Positions 1-12,817 of a stretch of 13,219 nt of DNA are shown piece by piece (the first letter of the stretch is position 1; each line of letters starts with the position of its first letter). Source of the stretch: Deinococcus sp. (GTDB lineage Bacteria; Deinococcota; Deinococci; JACQHA01); contig JACQHA010000419.1 of NCBI GenBank assembly GCA_016199255.1, positions 1 to 13,219 on the forward strand, in the 5' to 3' direction. The notes beneath the pieces are model-generated. The model was given only the letters and a program-made list of their open reading frames with translations. It ran no database searches and was not told the origin of the DNA. The position numbers were made by a program, and so were the translations under genes.

Positions 1-46
1 CCTCCGCCTTGCAAGGGCGGCGCTCTCCCATCTGAGCTATGGCCCC
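1..46 (-). tRNA. tRNA-Ala (anticodon UGC), partial, 3' part outside window
   Basis: Read on the minus strand from 46, the sequence gives the acceptor strand GGGGCCA, TA, the D stem GCTC/GAGC around the loop AGATGGGA, and an anticodon stem CCGCC/GGCGG closing the loop CTTGCAA, with anticodon TGC at 13-11. This is the standard bacterial alanine tRNA. The variable loop, T arm and 3' acceptor strand lie beyond position 1. It follows fpg on the same strand by 44 nt, so it could be co-transcribed with the fpg operon or have its own promoter; no clear promoter was seen in the gap. Confidence 0.95.
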
Positions 47-53
47 ACTCGTG

Positions 54-79
54 GCGGGAAAGCGCCAACCGGTTCCCGC
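54..79. other. Stem-loop between fpg and the tRNA
   Basis: A perfect 7-bp inverted repeat, GCGGGAA (54-60) and TTCCCGC (73-79), encloses a 12-nt loop. On the minus strand no T run follows it, so it is not a classical intrinsic terminator. It could be a processing or pausing hairpin at the end of the ahcY-hisA-fpg message just before the tRNA. The function is inferred only from position. Confidence 0.35.
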
Positions 80-90
80 GCAACGCGATT

Positions 91-927
91 TTACTCCCGG
101 GTAGTGCCCCTGGCAAGGTGAGCAGTGGGGCGAAGCGGCTGGCAGCTGGGGCAGAAGTGGGTGCCCCTGCCCCCCAGGCGGATCTTCTGGATAGCGGTGC
201 CACACACCACACAAGGCTCCCCGGCGCGCTGGAACACCTGGAGAAAGTGCTGGTTCTCGCCCGGCTGGCGCTCTGGGTCTAAATATTTCCGGTCGCGCAA
301 GGTGGTGCCGCGGTGGCTAATAGCCTGGGCCACCACCTGCCTGATGGCTTCAAAAAGCTGCTCCGCCTGGCGCTGATTGAGCCTGCCCTGGGCAGGATGG
401 ATTTTAGCGCGGAACAGCGCCTCATCTGCATAAATATTCCCTAGCCCGGCCACCACCCGCTGGCTCAGGAGCAGGGGCTTGATTTTCGCGGCTTTGGCCA
501 CCGCCTGGGCAAAAGGGCCCGGGCGGAACTCCGGGCTGAGCGGCTCCGGGCCAAGGCGCGCCAGGGTAGGCAAAGGGCCATACTCTCCCGGGGCCGTCAC
601 CACCATTTTGCCAAAGCGCCGCTGGTCAAAGAGCACCAGGTAGCCGCGGTCTAGTTCCAGCGCCACCCGCAGGTGCCGGTGAGTGGGCAGCACCGGCTGG
701 AAAGCTAGCTGCCCGGTCATGCCCAGGTGCACCACCAGATGCCGGTCCCCCAGGTCAAAGAGCAGGTACTTGCCCCTCCGATTGAGAGCGCCAATAGTAT
801 GCCCTACCGCCTGGCTCAGCCCGCGGCAGCGCTGCGGGTCTTGTGCAGCCACCGCCCGGATCTTCCGCCCCACCACCTGGTCCTCCAGGCCGCGCCGGAT
901 GGTCTCAACCTCAGGCAGTTCGGGGAT
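91..927 (-). CDS. mutM: Formamidopyrimidine-DNA glycosylase (Fpg/MutM), apparent ATC start
   Basis: Base-excision-repair enzyme that removes 8-oxoguanine and formamidopyrimidines and nicks the abasic site. Read from an ATC at 927-925, the protein is 278 residues, normal for the family. It begins (M)PELPEVETIRRG, with the catalytic N-terminal Pro2 and Glu3, then the conserved Lys53 (RRGK) and HLGMTGQL. It ends in the zinc finger C239-x2-C242-x16-C259-x2-C262 with the GRGTHFCPSC signature. The first ordinary start, GTG at 876, would remove the first 17 residues, including Pro2 and Glu3, and should give a dead enzyme. In-frame TGA lies two codons before the ATC, so no longer start exists. A GGAGG sits 7 nt upstream of the ATC. 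The start overlaps the end of hisA by 17 nt, suggesting translational coupling. Identity is very sure; the start is inferred. Confidence 0.95.
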   Translation of the reverse strand: MPELPEVETIRRGLEDQVVGRKIRAVAAQDPQRCRGLSQAVGHTIGALNRRGKYLLFDLGDRHLVVHLGMTGQLAFQPVLPTHRHLRVALELDRGYLVLFDQRRFGKMVVTAPGEYGPLPTLARLGPEPLSPEFRPGPFAQAVAKAAKIKPLLLSQRVVAGLGNIYADEALFRAKIHPAQGRLNQRQAEQLFEAIRQVVAQAISHRGTTLRDRKYLDPERQPGENQHFLQVFQRAGEPCVVCGTAIQKIRLGGRGTHFCPSCQPLRPTAHLARGTTRE

Positions 928-1609
928 AGCTCACCCTCCCCTCATAGAGCGCCTTGCCGACAATGACCTCGCGCACCAGGCCATCCAGCCGGGCAATATC
1001 CTCATTGGAAGCGACGCCGCCCCCCACCACCGGCGGCTGTTTCAGCACCCTCACCAGCTCCCTGATCGGCGCCAGATCCAAGCCGCCCAAAGTGCCGTCG
1101 CGCGCCGCATCGGTGTAAATCAGGCGCCGCACCCCCAAAGCCTCCATCTGGGGCGCTAAGTCCCGCACCGCCAGCGCGGTATTCATGCACCAGCCGCTGA
1201 TGGTAACCCGGCCAACTCTAGCATCCAGGGCTACCGCCACCCGATCGGGGAAATCAGCCACCAGCTCCTTTAGCAGCGCCGGGTTCTCTACTGCCGCCGT
1301 GCCCAGCACCACCCAGCGGGCACCGGCGTCTAGAAGCTCCAGGAAGTCAGCGCGGTTGCGCACACCGCCACCCACCTGCACTGGCACCTGGAGAGTGGCA
1401 ATGATCTCCTTCACCAGCCGGCGGTTATCTCCCCGCCCGCTGGCCCGGTCCAGATCCACCACATGGATCAGCTCTGCTCCCAGCGCCGCCCAGTGCTGGG
1501 CGGCCTCCAGAGGCGAGTCGAAGTACACCTGGGCGCGCTGATAATCGCCCCCAGTCAGGCGTACCGCCCGTCCCCCCTGGATGTCCACTGCCGGGATGAT
1601 TCGTACCAC
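911..1609 (-). CDS. hisA: HisA, phosphoribosylformimino-AICAR-P (ProFAR) isomerase
   Basis: Cytosolic TIM-barrel enzyme of histidine biosynthesis. It catalyses the Amadori rearrangement of ProFAR to PRFAR, the substrate of HisF/HisH. The protein is 232 residues, slightly short but normal. The N-terminus MVRIIPAVDIQGGRAVRL holds the catalytic Asp9. The second catalytic Asp is in VALDARVG (about residue 129). YTDAARDGTLGG (about 165-175) and VVGGGVASNEDI are the two phosphate-binding half-barrel motifs. The GTG start at 1609 lies 3 nt after the ahcY stop, with no strong Shine-Dalgarno, so translation probably depends on coupling. No other his gene is visible; the neighbours are a methyl-cycle gene and a repair gene. 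Confidence 0.95.
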   Translation of the reverse strand: MVRIIPAVDIQGGRAVRLTGGDYQRAQVYFDSPLEAAQHWAALGAELIHVVDLDRASGRGDNRRLVKEIIATLQVPVQVGGGVRNRADFLELLDAGARWVVLGTAAVENPALLKELVADFPDRVAVALDARVGRVTISGWCMNTALAVRDLAPQMEALGVRRLIYTDAARDGTLGGLDLAPIRELVRVLKQPPVVGGGVASNEDIARLDGLVREVIVGKALYEGRVSYPRTA

Positions 1610-1612
1610 GGT

Positions 1613-2869
1613 CTAGGTGCCGGCTTGCCAGGAGCGCAAGTACTCCTGCTGCTCAGGCGTGAGCTGGTCAATATGCAGGCCCATGGCCTCCAGCTTCAGC
1701 CGGGCGATCTCGCGATCCAGGGCCTCGGGGAGCACGTAGACTTTATGATCTAGTTCCTGAGCATGTTGCACCAGATACTCAGCGCCGAGGGCTTGCCCGG
1801 CGAAGCTCATATCCATCACCACCGCCGGGTGCCCCTCGGCAGCGGCCAGGTTGAGCAAGCGCCCTTCGGCCAGCAGATACACCAGCTTGCCGTTCTTGAG
1901 CCTATGCTCATGCACCAAGGGCCGCACCTCCCGTCGGCAGCAGGTCAGCTCCTCCAGCGCCACCAAGTTGATCTCTACATTGAAGTGGCCGGCATTGCCG
2001 ACCATGGCGCCATCTTTGAGATTCTCCAGGGCAGTTTTGTCTAGGACATGCTTACTGCCCGTGGCGGTGAGCACCACGTCGGCATCGCGCACTGCCTCAG
2101 CCACGGGCTGCACTGCAAAGCCATCCATAGCCGCCTCCAGCGCCCGGATGGGGTCCACCTCGGTGACCGTCACCCGCGCCCCCATGCCGTGTGCCCTGGC
2201 CGCCAGCCCCTTCCCTACCCAGCCGTAGCCACACACCACCACATGGGCGCCAGCCAGGAGCAAATTGGTAGCGCGCAACAGTCCATCAATCGCTGACTGG
2301 CCAGTGCCGTAGCGGTTGTCAAAGAAGTGCTTGGTCATCGCGTCGTTCACAGCCAGCACTGGCATCTTCAGTGCACCGGACTGCTCCATGGCTTTCAGCC
2401 TGATGACGCCAGTAGTGGTCTCCTCGGTGCCGCCGATCATGCCCTTGAGCTGGTTGGCATACTCAGTATGGAGGAGCGTCACCAGGTCACAGCCATCGTC
2501 CATGGTAAGCTGCGGATTCGTCTCCAGAGCGGCGCGCAAGTGCTGGTAGTAGGTGGCGTTATCCTCACCCTTAATGGCGAAGGTGGGAATCTTATACTCC
2601 ACCACCAGTGCTGCTGCCACGTCGTCCTGGGTAGAAAGCGGGTTGGAGGCACACACCACCACCAGGGCGCCGCCAGCCTGCAAGGTGCGCATTAGGTTAG
2701 CTGTCTCCGTAGTCACATGCAGGCAGCAGGCCATTCTCAGGCCCTTGAGCGGCTGCTCCTTTTCAAAGCGTTGCCGGATTCTAGCCAGCACCGGCATGTG
2801 CCAGTCAGCCCACTGAATGCGCTGTACCCCCATAGGCGCCAGGTCCAATGATTTCACATGGAATTTCAC
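1613..2869 (-). CDS. ahcY: S-adenosylhomocysteinase (AhcY)
   Basis: NAD-dependent cytosolic enzyme that splits S-adenosylhomocysteine into adenosine and homocysteine, recycling the product of SAM-dependent methylation. From the GTG at 2869 it has 418 residues, full length. Visible motifs are CASNPLSTQDDVAAAL (73-88), GGTEETTTGV (147-155), NDAMTKHFFDNRYGTGQS (175-192, with Lys180 and Asp184), the Rossmann GYGWVGKG (214-221), GNAGHFNVEI (291-300) and GHPAVVMDMSF (346-356). The C-terminus, ending SWQAGT, lacks the Lys-Tyr tail of many bacterial and eukaryotic enzymes and is of the shorter archaeal/thermophile style. The start is chosen because homology begins at MKFHVKSLDL and a GGAGG lies 5 nt upstream; the open frame continues to 3013 without family similarity. 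First gene of the block with hisA and fpg. Confidence 0.96.
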   Translation of the reverse strand: MKFHVKSLDLAPMGVQRIQWADWHMPVLARIRQRFEKEQPLKGLRMACCLHVTTETANLMRTLQAGGALVVVCASNPLSTQDDVAAALVVEYKIPTFAIKGEDNATYYQHLRAALETNPQLTMDDGCDLVTLLHTEYANQLKGMIGGTEETTTGVIRLKAMEQSGALKMPVLAVNDAMTKHFFDNRYGTGQSAIDGLLRATNLLLAGAHVVVCGYGWVGKGLAARAHGMGARVTVTEVDPIRALEAAMDGFAVQPVAEAVRDADVVLTATGSKHVLDKTALENLKDGAMVGNAGHFNVEINLVALEELTCCRREVRPLVHEHRLKNGKLVYLLAEGRLLNLAAAEGHPAVVMDMSFAGQALGAEYLVQHAQELDHKVYVLPEALDREIARLKLEAMGLHIDQLTPEQQEYLRSWQAGT

Positions 2870-2881
2870 GCTTCCCTCCAC

Positions 2882-2904
2882 GAGCGCCCCGGGCGGGGCC
2901 GCTC
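2882..2904 (-). promoter_or_regulatory. GC-rich hairpin in the ahcY 5' leader
   Basis: The sequence between the predicted ahcY start of transcription (about 2909) and its Shine-Dalgarno can fold into a stem of GAGC plus GCCCC against GGGGC plus GCTC, with one bulged G and a tiny loop. It ends only a few bases before the GGAGG. It is much shorter than an SAH riboswitch and lacks that class's conserved core. It may tune translation or early elongation; the role is inferred. Confidence 0.4.
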
Positions 2905-2915
2905 CCGGAATTCGG

Positions 2916-2924
2916 AGTATAACA
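2916..2924 (-). promoter_or_regulatory. Extended -10 promoter for ahcY-hisA-fpg
   Basis: On the minus strand TGT-TATACT is an extended -10 element (TGn plus a 5/6 match to TATAAT). No good -35 lies 16-19 nt upstream, which suits an extended -10 promoter. Predicted transcription start is near 2909, leaving a leader of about 40 nt before the GTG of ahcY. Confidence 0.55.
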
Positions 2925-2946
2925 CGGCGGGAAGTGTATGAGGCAC

Positions 2947-2957
2947 ACACCTGGTGT
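2947..2957. promoter_or_regulatory. Short palindrome between divergent genes
   Basis: ACACC-T-GGTGT is a perfect 5-bp inverted repeat around a central T, in the region between the ahcY promoter and the FGE-like gene. An exact cGACGTCg palindrome follows near 2968-2975. Either could bind a dimeric regulator, but sites this short also arise by chance. Confidence 0.25.
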
Positions 2958-3011
2958 ACTATGGAGCGACGTCGTGCCAAGCCGTGAAACACGGTGAATA
3001 ACGTAGACCTC

Positions 3012-3020
3012 AAGGAGGAG
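3012..3020 (+). promoter_or_regulatory. Strong Shine-Dalgarno of the FGE-like gene
   Basis: AAGGAGGAG is a near-ideal ribosome binding site. It is placed for a start at 3023-3026, where the frame reads ACG TTC CGG and carries on into a signal peptide. It supports initiation there although no ATG, GTG or TTG is present. The site also overlaps a tiny open frame, GTG at 2994 to TAA at 3021-3023, of nine codons plus stop. Confidence 0.7.
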
Positions 3021-3022
3021 TA

Positions 3023-5227
3023 ACGTTCCGGTTTAGGCGCAGTCTCTTCGTACTGGTCATCCTGGTATTAGGTGGACTCAGCTACAGCCAAACAGCGCCG
3101 ACCACCTTCGTCCCGCTGCCCATCGCTCTTGGCGAGACCACGATTGGCACTCTCTCTAGTGTCTCAGTCCGCTACACCTTTACTGGAACCGCTGGTACTA
3201 CTATCCGCGCTGAGGTATTTGCTAACCGCGAAGGCTCGCCCCTGGACCCGGTACTGACGCTGCTCGATCAGAACGGTACCGCACTGGTCTCCAACGATGA
3301 CACCGTGGGCCGGGACTCCGTGATTGAGTACCAGGTCCCAGCAGACGGCACCTACCTCCTGCAGCTGCAAGACTATAGTGGCCGCAGCGGCCCGGATTAT
3401 TTCTACCGGCTGACGCTGAACGAGGTGGTTATGACTCCACCGCTGCCCATCGCCCTTGGCGAGACGGTGACCGGCACCCTCTCTGAGGGGAGAGCACCAG
3501 TACGCTATAGCTTCACCGGTACTGCCGGCACCACTATCCGCGCGGAGATATTCGCCAACCGGGAGGGGTCCGCGTTGGACTCGATCCTAACGCTGCTCGA
3601 CGAGCATGGCAACCAACTTGCCTCGAACGATGACACAGCAGGCCGGGACTCCCTTATTGAGTTCCAGCTGCCCGCTGATGGCACCTACACCCTGCAGCTG
3701 CAAGACTACCATAGGAACGGCGGCCCCACCTACTTCTATCGGCTGATGCTGAGCCAACCCCCCGCTCCACCACCGATGCCCACCGGTGAACAGCCGGCAC
3801 TGGCTGAGATGCCAAGCCAGGTTATTCAGTTCACACCACTGCCCGTGCCCGAGGGGGACATCAACTTAACAGCGCTGGGTGGGGTGCAGGTCACTGCCAG
3901 CAGCGCCTACAACGAGGGGTCCGGCCCGCAGCAGGCGGTGGACGGGGACGTGGATTCCTCGTTCTTCACTGCCCGGGGCGACGCCGCCAACCTGGGCACC
4001 ACGCCGTTTCTCGAGGTGGTGCTGCCCGGGGACGCCACTGTGAGCCTGGTACAAGTGCGGGGCAACCGGCATGCCAGTGGCTACGACGTGACCCGGGGGC
4101 GCCTGGAGCTGTTCGACGCTGACGACACTCGGCTGTTCTCTAGAGACTTCGACCTGCTGCCGCCAGACCAGGACGCGGATGTGGCCACCGGTAGCATCGC
4201 AGCGGTGCGCCGCGTCCGCTTCACCTTCCTGGCTGATGAGAGCGACGGGCCAGGCTTCAGCGAACTCCTCATCTGGGGCCAGCCGGAAAGCCCTCTGCCC
4301 ACTGGAGTGGACGCTAGCTCGGAGCAACCTGAAAGCGTCACGACTCCTGGAGTGGCGGCTGGGAATGTGGTGATCAACGGGGTGGACTTGGTGTCCGTCC
4401 CAGCCGGGCCGTTCACCATGGGAACCCCCCTGGAGCACTGCCTGCAGCTGGGCGGGTTCCCCCAATACTGCGCGGAGTATGAGAGTCCCCAGCACCAGGT
4501 CACCTTGGCGGCGTACTACATCATGCGCACCGAGGTGACCATTGCCCAGTACGACCGCTACCTGCAGGCCACCGGAGCCCGGCGGCCAGAGGATCGTCGC
4601 CCGCAGCTGGGGAGTGGGACTCTGGACGTCCAGGATCAATCGGTGACGAACCTGGACCTGAGTGCCGCCCGCCGGGGGCCTGAGGAGCCAGTGACGGATG
4701 TGGCGTGGTACGAGGCCAGGGCCTTCTGTGCCTGGCTGGGGCAAGAGACTCCCTTCACCACCCGGCTGCCCACCGAGGCCGAGTGGGAGAAGGCGGCCCG
4801 GGGCACCGATGGGCGGGTCTATCCCTGGGGGAATACCTTTGACGGACAGCGGCTGAACTTTGCCGATGTCAATGCGCCGGCGACCTACTCCTGGCGCGAC
4901 CCGGCAGTGAATGACGGCTTTGGTGACACGGCTCCGGTGGGCTCCTTCCCCGACGGGGCAAGCCCGTATGGAGCGCTGGACATGGCGGGGAATGTGGCGG
5001 AGATGACCAGCAGTCTGTACTGGCCATACCCGTATGTGGCGACGGATGGCCGAGAGTCAGGGGGGGCGACCACCTGCAGCGCAGAGAACCTCGGTAGCTG
5101 TCTCGTCTACCGGGGGGGGTCATTCCGTCATAATCTGGTCCATGCTGCTGGCCGCGCCGCCGCAGACCCCATCCGCCGGTACATCGATGCGGGCTTCCGC
5201 TGTGCCGCCCAGGCTGCATCGCCATGA
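3023..5227 (+). CDS. Secreted protein: 2 PPC-like domains, F5/8C-like domain, FGE/sulfatase-modifying-factor-like domain
   Basis: Read from ACG at 3023 this is 734 residues. A basic start (RFRR) and hydrophobic run (LFVLVILVLGGLSYS, then Q) form a clear signal peptide, residues 4-22. Two tandem PPC-like beta domains follow (about 31-133 and 140-244, each ending in a DGTY..QLQDY pattern), then a proline-rich linker. A discoidin/F5-8C-like domain follows (about 280-420, with ASSAYNEGS, QQAVDGD and FSELLIWG). The last part is an FGE/SUMF1-fold domain (about 450-734, with VPAGPFTMG, TRLPTEAEWEKAARG, YPWGN, YGALDMAGNVAEM and RGGSF). The two copper-binding cysteines of true FGE after RGGSW are absent here (RGGSFRHNLVHAAGR), so sulfatase activation is unlikely; binding is more plausible. 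The first ordinary start, GTG at 3305, would remove the signal peptide and most of the first domain. It probably forms an operon with the Rhs gene 36 nt downstream. Confidence 0.85.
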   Translation, partial: TFRFRRSLFVLVILVLGGLSYSQTAPTTFVPLPIALGETTIGTLSSVSVRYTFTGTAGTTIRAEVFANREGSPLDPVLTLLDQNGTALVSNDDTVGRDSVIEYQVPADGTYLLQLQDYSGRSGPDYFYRLTLNEVVMTPPLPIALGETVTGTLSEGRAPVRYSFTGTAGTTIRAEIFANREGSALDSILTLLDEHGNQLASNDDTAGRDSLIEFQLPADGTYTLQLQDYHRNGGPTYFYRLMLSQPPAPPPMPTGEQPALAEMPSQVIQFTPLPVPEGDINLTALGGVQVTASSAYNEGSGPQQAVDGDVDSSFFTARGDAANLGTTPFLEVVLPGDATVSLVQVRGNRHASGYDVTRGRLELFDADDTRLFSRDFDLLPPDQDADVATGSIAAVRRVRFTFLADESDGPGFSELLIWGQPESPLPTGVDASSEQPESVTTPGVAAGNVVINGVDLVSVPAGPFTMGTPLEHCLQLGGFPQYCAEYESPQHQVTLAAYYIMRTEVTIAQYDRYLQATGARRPEDRRPQLGSGTLDVQDQSVTNLDLSAARRGPEEPVTDVAWYEARAFCAWLGQETPFTTRLPTEAEWEKAARGTDGRVYPWGNTFDGQRLNFADVNAPATYSWRDPAVNDGFGDTAPVGSFPDGASPYGALDMAGNVAEMTSSLYWPYPYVATDGRESGGATTCSAENLGSCLVYRGGSFRHNLVHAAGRAAADPIRRYIDAGFRCAAQAASP
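3113..3421 (+). repeat. Tandem repeat copy 1 (PPC-like domain)
   Basis: A coding repeat of 103 codons starting PLPIALGET. It is closely matched by the copy 327 nt downstream in both protein and DNA. Shared words are PLPIALGET, FTGTAGTTIRAE, FANREGS, SNDDT.GRDS and PADGTY. The similarity points to a fairly recent internal duplication. Confidence 0.85.
3440..3754 (+). repeat. Tandem repeat copy 2 (PPC-like domain)
   Basis: The second copy has 105 codons, two more than copy 1, at TLSEGRAPVRY versus TLSSVSVRY. A six-codon spacer (EVVMTP) separates the copies. Changes are mostly conservative (EVF to EIF, EYQV to EFQL), consistent with selection on both domains. Confidence 0.85.
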
Positions 5228-5236
5228 CCAGGACTG

Positions 5237-5251
5237 TTGCAGGTCCTGCAA
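5237..5251. promoter_or_regulatory. 15-bp palindrome touching the Rhs ribosome binding site
   Basis: TTGCAGG-T-CCTGCAA is a perfect 7-bp inverted repeat around one central base. It lies in the 36-nt gap between the FGE-like stop and the Rhs start. Its last base is the first base of the Shine-Dalgarno AGGAGG (5251-5256). It could be a DNA operator. In RNA an overlapping AGGAC/GTCCT hairpin is possible and might mask the ribosome site. Confidence 0.4.
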
Positions 5252-5263
5252 GGAGGTAGGCAC

Positions 5264-9559
<4,296 letters not shown>

Positions 9560-9600
9560 CATGCTACTTCCCAGCTACTCGACTTGTACCACATTATGCC

Positions 9601-9735
9601 GCTGGGGCGGACTTGATGGGGGTAGCTGGGTGAAAGTCCTCCGGGTAACTGGTCCAGGACCGCTAAGGACAGGGCGAATCCGACCGCCCAACTCGTGGTG
9701 AGCACGTCGGGCTGTAGAGCGGACGAACTCGAGTT
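9601..9735 (+). ncRNA. Structured noncoding stretch resembling the 5' part of a group II intron
   Basis: The region holds several local stems: GGACTT (9609-9614) pairs with AAGTCC (9634-9639), GGTCC-A-GGACC is at 9651-9661, GGGCG (9672-9676) pairs with CGCCC (9685-9689), and CGTG/CACG lies near 9695-9707. The arrangement GACTTGATGG..GTGAAAGTCC is, from memory, typical of domain I of bacterial group II introns. No GTGYG 5' end, reverse transcriptase or domain V was found, so this would be a remnant. It fills most of the gap between the convergent Rhs and arginase genes. Alternatives are an unrelated structured RNA or a bidirectional termination region. Confidence 0.4.
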
Positions 9736-9738
9736 GCT

Positions 9739-10629
9739 TTAAAGTATGCTCTTTCCCAAAAGCGACGCCGCCAGCTCTACCGCCAGCTCCGCAGTGCGGT
9801 TCTTAATATCCAGAATCGGGTTGATCTCCACCAGATCTAGCGATGTCACCAGCCCGCAGTCACACAGCAGCTCCATCAGCAGGTGCGCCTCGCGGTAGCT
9901 CAGTCCCCCTGGCTCAGGTGTGCCGACGCCAGGGGCAATGTCTGGGTCCAGGCCATCCATATCCAGGCTGACGTGCATCCGCCCCAGCGGCTTGAGATGC
10001 TCAATGGCCTCCTGGGCCACGCTGTAGGCCCCGCGGGCATCAATATCCTTCATGGTGTACACATTGAGCCCCCGCTGCTTCACCCGCACCCGCTCCTCAG
10101 GGTCTACAGAGCGCAGGCCAATTACGACCACATCCTCTGGCCGTACCTTGGCGCCGGCATAGCCTAGGTTCACCAGCTCTGCTGGCCCGTCTCCAGCCAG
10201 CACCCCCAGGGGCATACCGTGAATATTCCCCGATGGGGACGTCTCTGGGGTGTTGAAATCCGCATGGGCATCAATCCACACCAGCCCCAGGCGTTCCCCT
10301 CCTGCCACCCCAGCCACAGTGCCCATGGCAATAGAGTGATCACCGCCCAGGAACACCGGGAAGGCACCAGCCTCGACTGCTGTCTTGGCCTGGCGGTACA
10401 CCCCCTGGCAGGCGTCCCGGATCGCTGGCAGATGGCGCATCCCTCCTACACCGCGCACCGCTTCTGGTACCGGTACCGGAATATCGCCCCAATCCTCCAC
10501 GGTATGGCCCAGCTGCCGCAGCCGGTCATGGAGCCGGGCGTAGCGCACGGCGCTGGGGCCCATGTCCACACCCCGGCGCCCCTGCCCCAGGTCCATAGGG
10601 ACGCCCATCACCACCACTTGACGTTCCAT
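9739..10629 (-). CDS. rocF: Arginase
   Basis: Cytosolic manganese enzyme that converts L-arginine to ornithine and urea. It is 296 residues, full length. The metal-binding residues are all present: His98 in GGDHS, Asp120, His122 and Asp124 in DAHADFN, and Asp223 and Asp225 in [31 protein letters not shown] (130-141) and the C-terminal [19 protein letters not shown] are typical of Bacillus-like arginases rather than agmatinases. The ATG at 10629 has only GAGG one base upstream, too close for a standard ribosome site, and TATAGT lies 5 nt before it, so the message may be leaderless. It is divergent from ligA and convergent with the Rhs gene. Confidence 0.93.
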   Translation of the reverse strand: MERQVVVMGVPMDLGQGRRGVDMGPSAVRYARLHDRLRQLGHTVEDWGDIPVPVPEAVRGVGGMRHLPAIRDACQGVYRQAKTAVEAGAFPVFLGGDHSIAMGTVAGVAGGERLGLVWIDAHADFNTPETSPSGNIHGMPLGVLAGDGPAELVNLGYAGAKVRPEDVVVIGLRSVDPEERVRVKQRGLNVYTMKDIDARGAYSVAQEAIEHLKPLGRMHVSLDMDGLDPDIAPGVGTPEPGGLSYREAHLLMELLCDCGLVTSLDLVEINPILDIKNRTAELAVELAASLLGKSIL

Positions 10630-10634
10630 GCCTC

Positions 10635-10640
10635 ACTATA
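10635..10640 (-). promoter_or_regulatory. Possible -10 box of the arginase gene
   Basis: TATAGT on the minus strand is a 5/6 match to TATAAT and ends five bases before the ATG. Transcription from it would begin at about the start codon, giving a leaderless message. No convincing -35 was seen. Confidence 0.35.
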
Positions 10641-10651
10641 CCGCGTGGTAG

Positions 10652-12700
<2,049 letters not shown>

Positions 12701-12774
12701 CCCCCCGCCGCCCTATCAGGGCACTGTGAGCTACCAACTGCTCTACTAGCTGGGAACGGCCTGGCAGCCGCCGA

Positions 12775-12783
12775 TGTTAGAAT
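12775..12783 (+). promoter_or_regulatory. Possible extended -10 of the penicillin-binding protein gene
   Basis: TGT-TAGAAT is an extended -10 (TGn plus a 5/6 box) in the 117-nt gap after ligA. It would start transcription near 12790, about 28 nt before the GTG. No good -35 is present. The form resembles the ahcY promoter. Confidence 0.4.
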
Positions 12784-12817
12784 ACCGGAGGATTGGCTGC
12801 GCTCTGGGGGTGATGGA

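Noticed and set aside
2870..2915. SAH riboswitch before ahcY
   Set aside because: The leader is too short and lacks the conserved riboswitch core; only a simple hairpin is seen.
2870..3013. Upstream extension of the ahcY frame to 3013
   Set aside because: Family similarity starts at MKFHVKSLDL with a GGAGG before GTG 2869, and the extension crosses the likely promoter and leader hairpin.
3113..3754. CRISPR array or mobile repeat
   Set aside because: The repeat is a long, in-frame domain duplication inside one protein, not short spaced repeats.
3866..4744. Minus-strand open frame of 292 codons opposite the FGE-like gene
   Set aside because: It lies opposite clear F5-8C and FGE domains, shows no family features, and is explained by high-GC third-position bias.
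4380..5224. Active formylglycine-generating (sulfatase-activating) enzyme
   Set aside because: The two catalytic cysteines are missing and no sulfatase lies in the window.
12701..12780. Intrinsic terminator after ligA
   Set aside because: No GC-rich stem followed by a T run was found in the gap.
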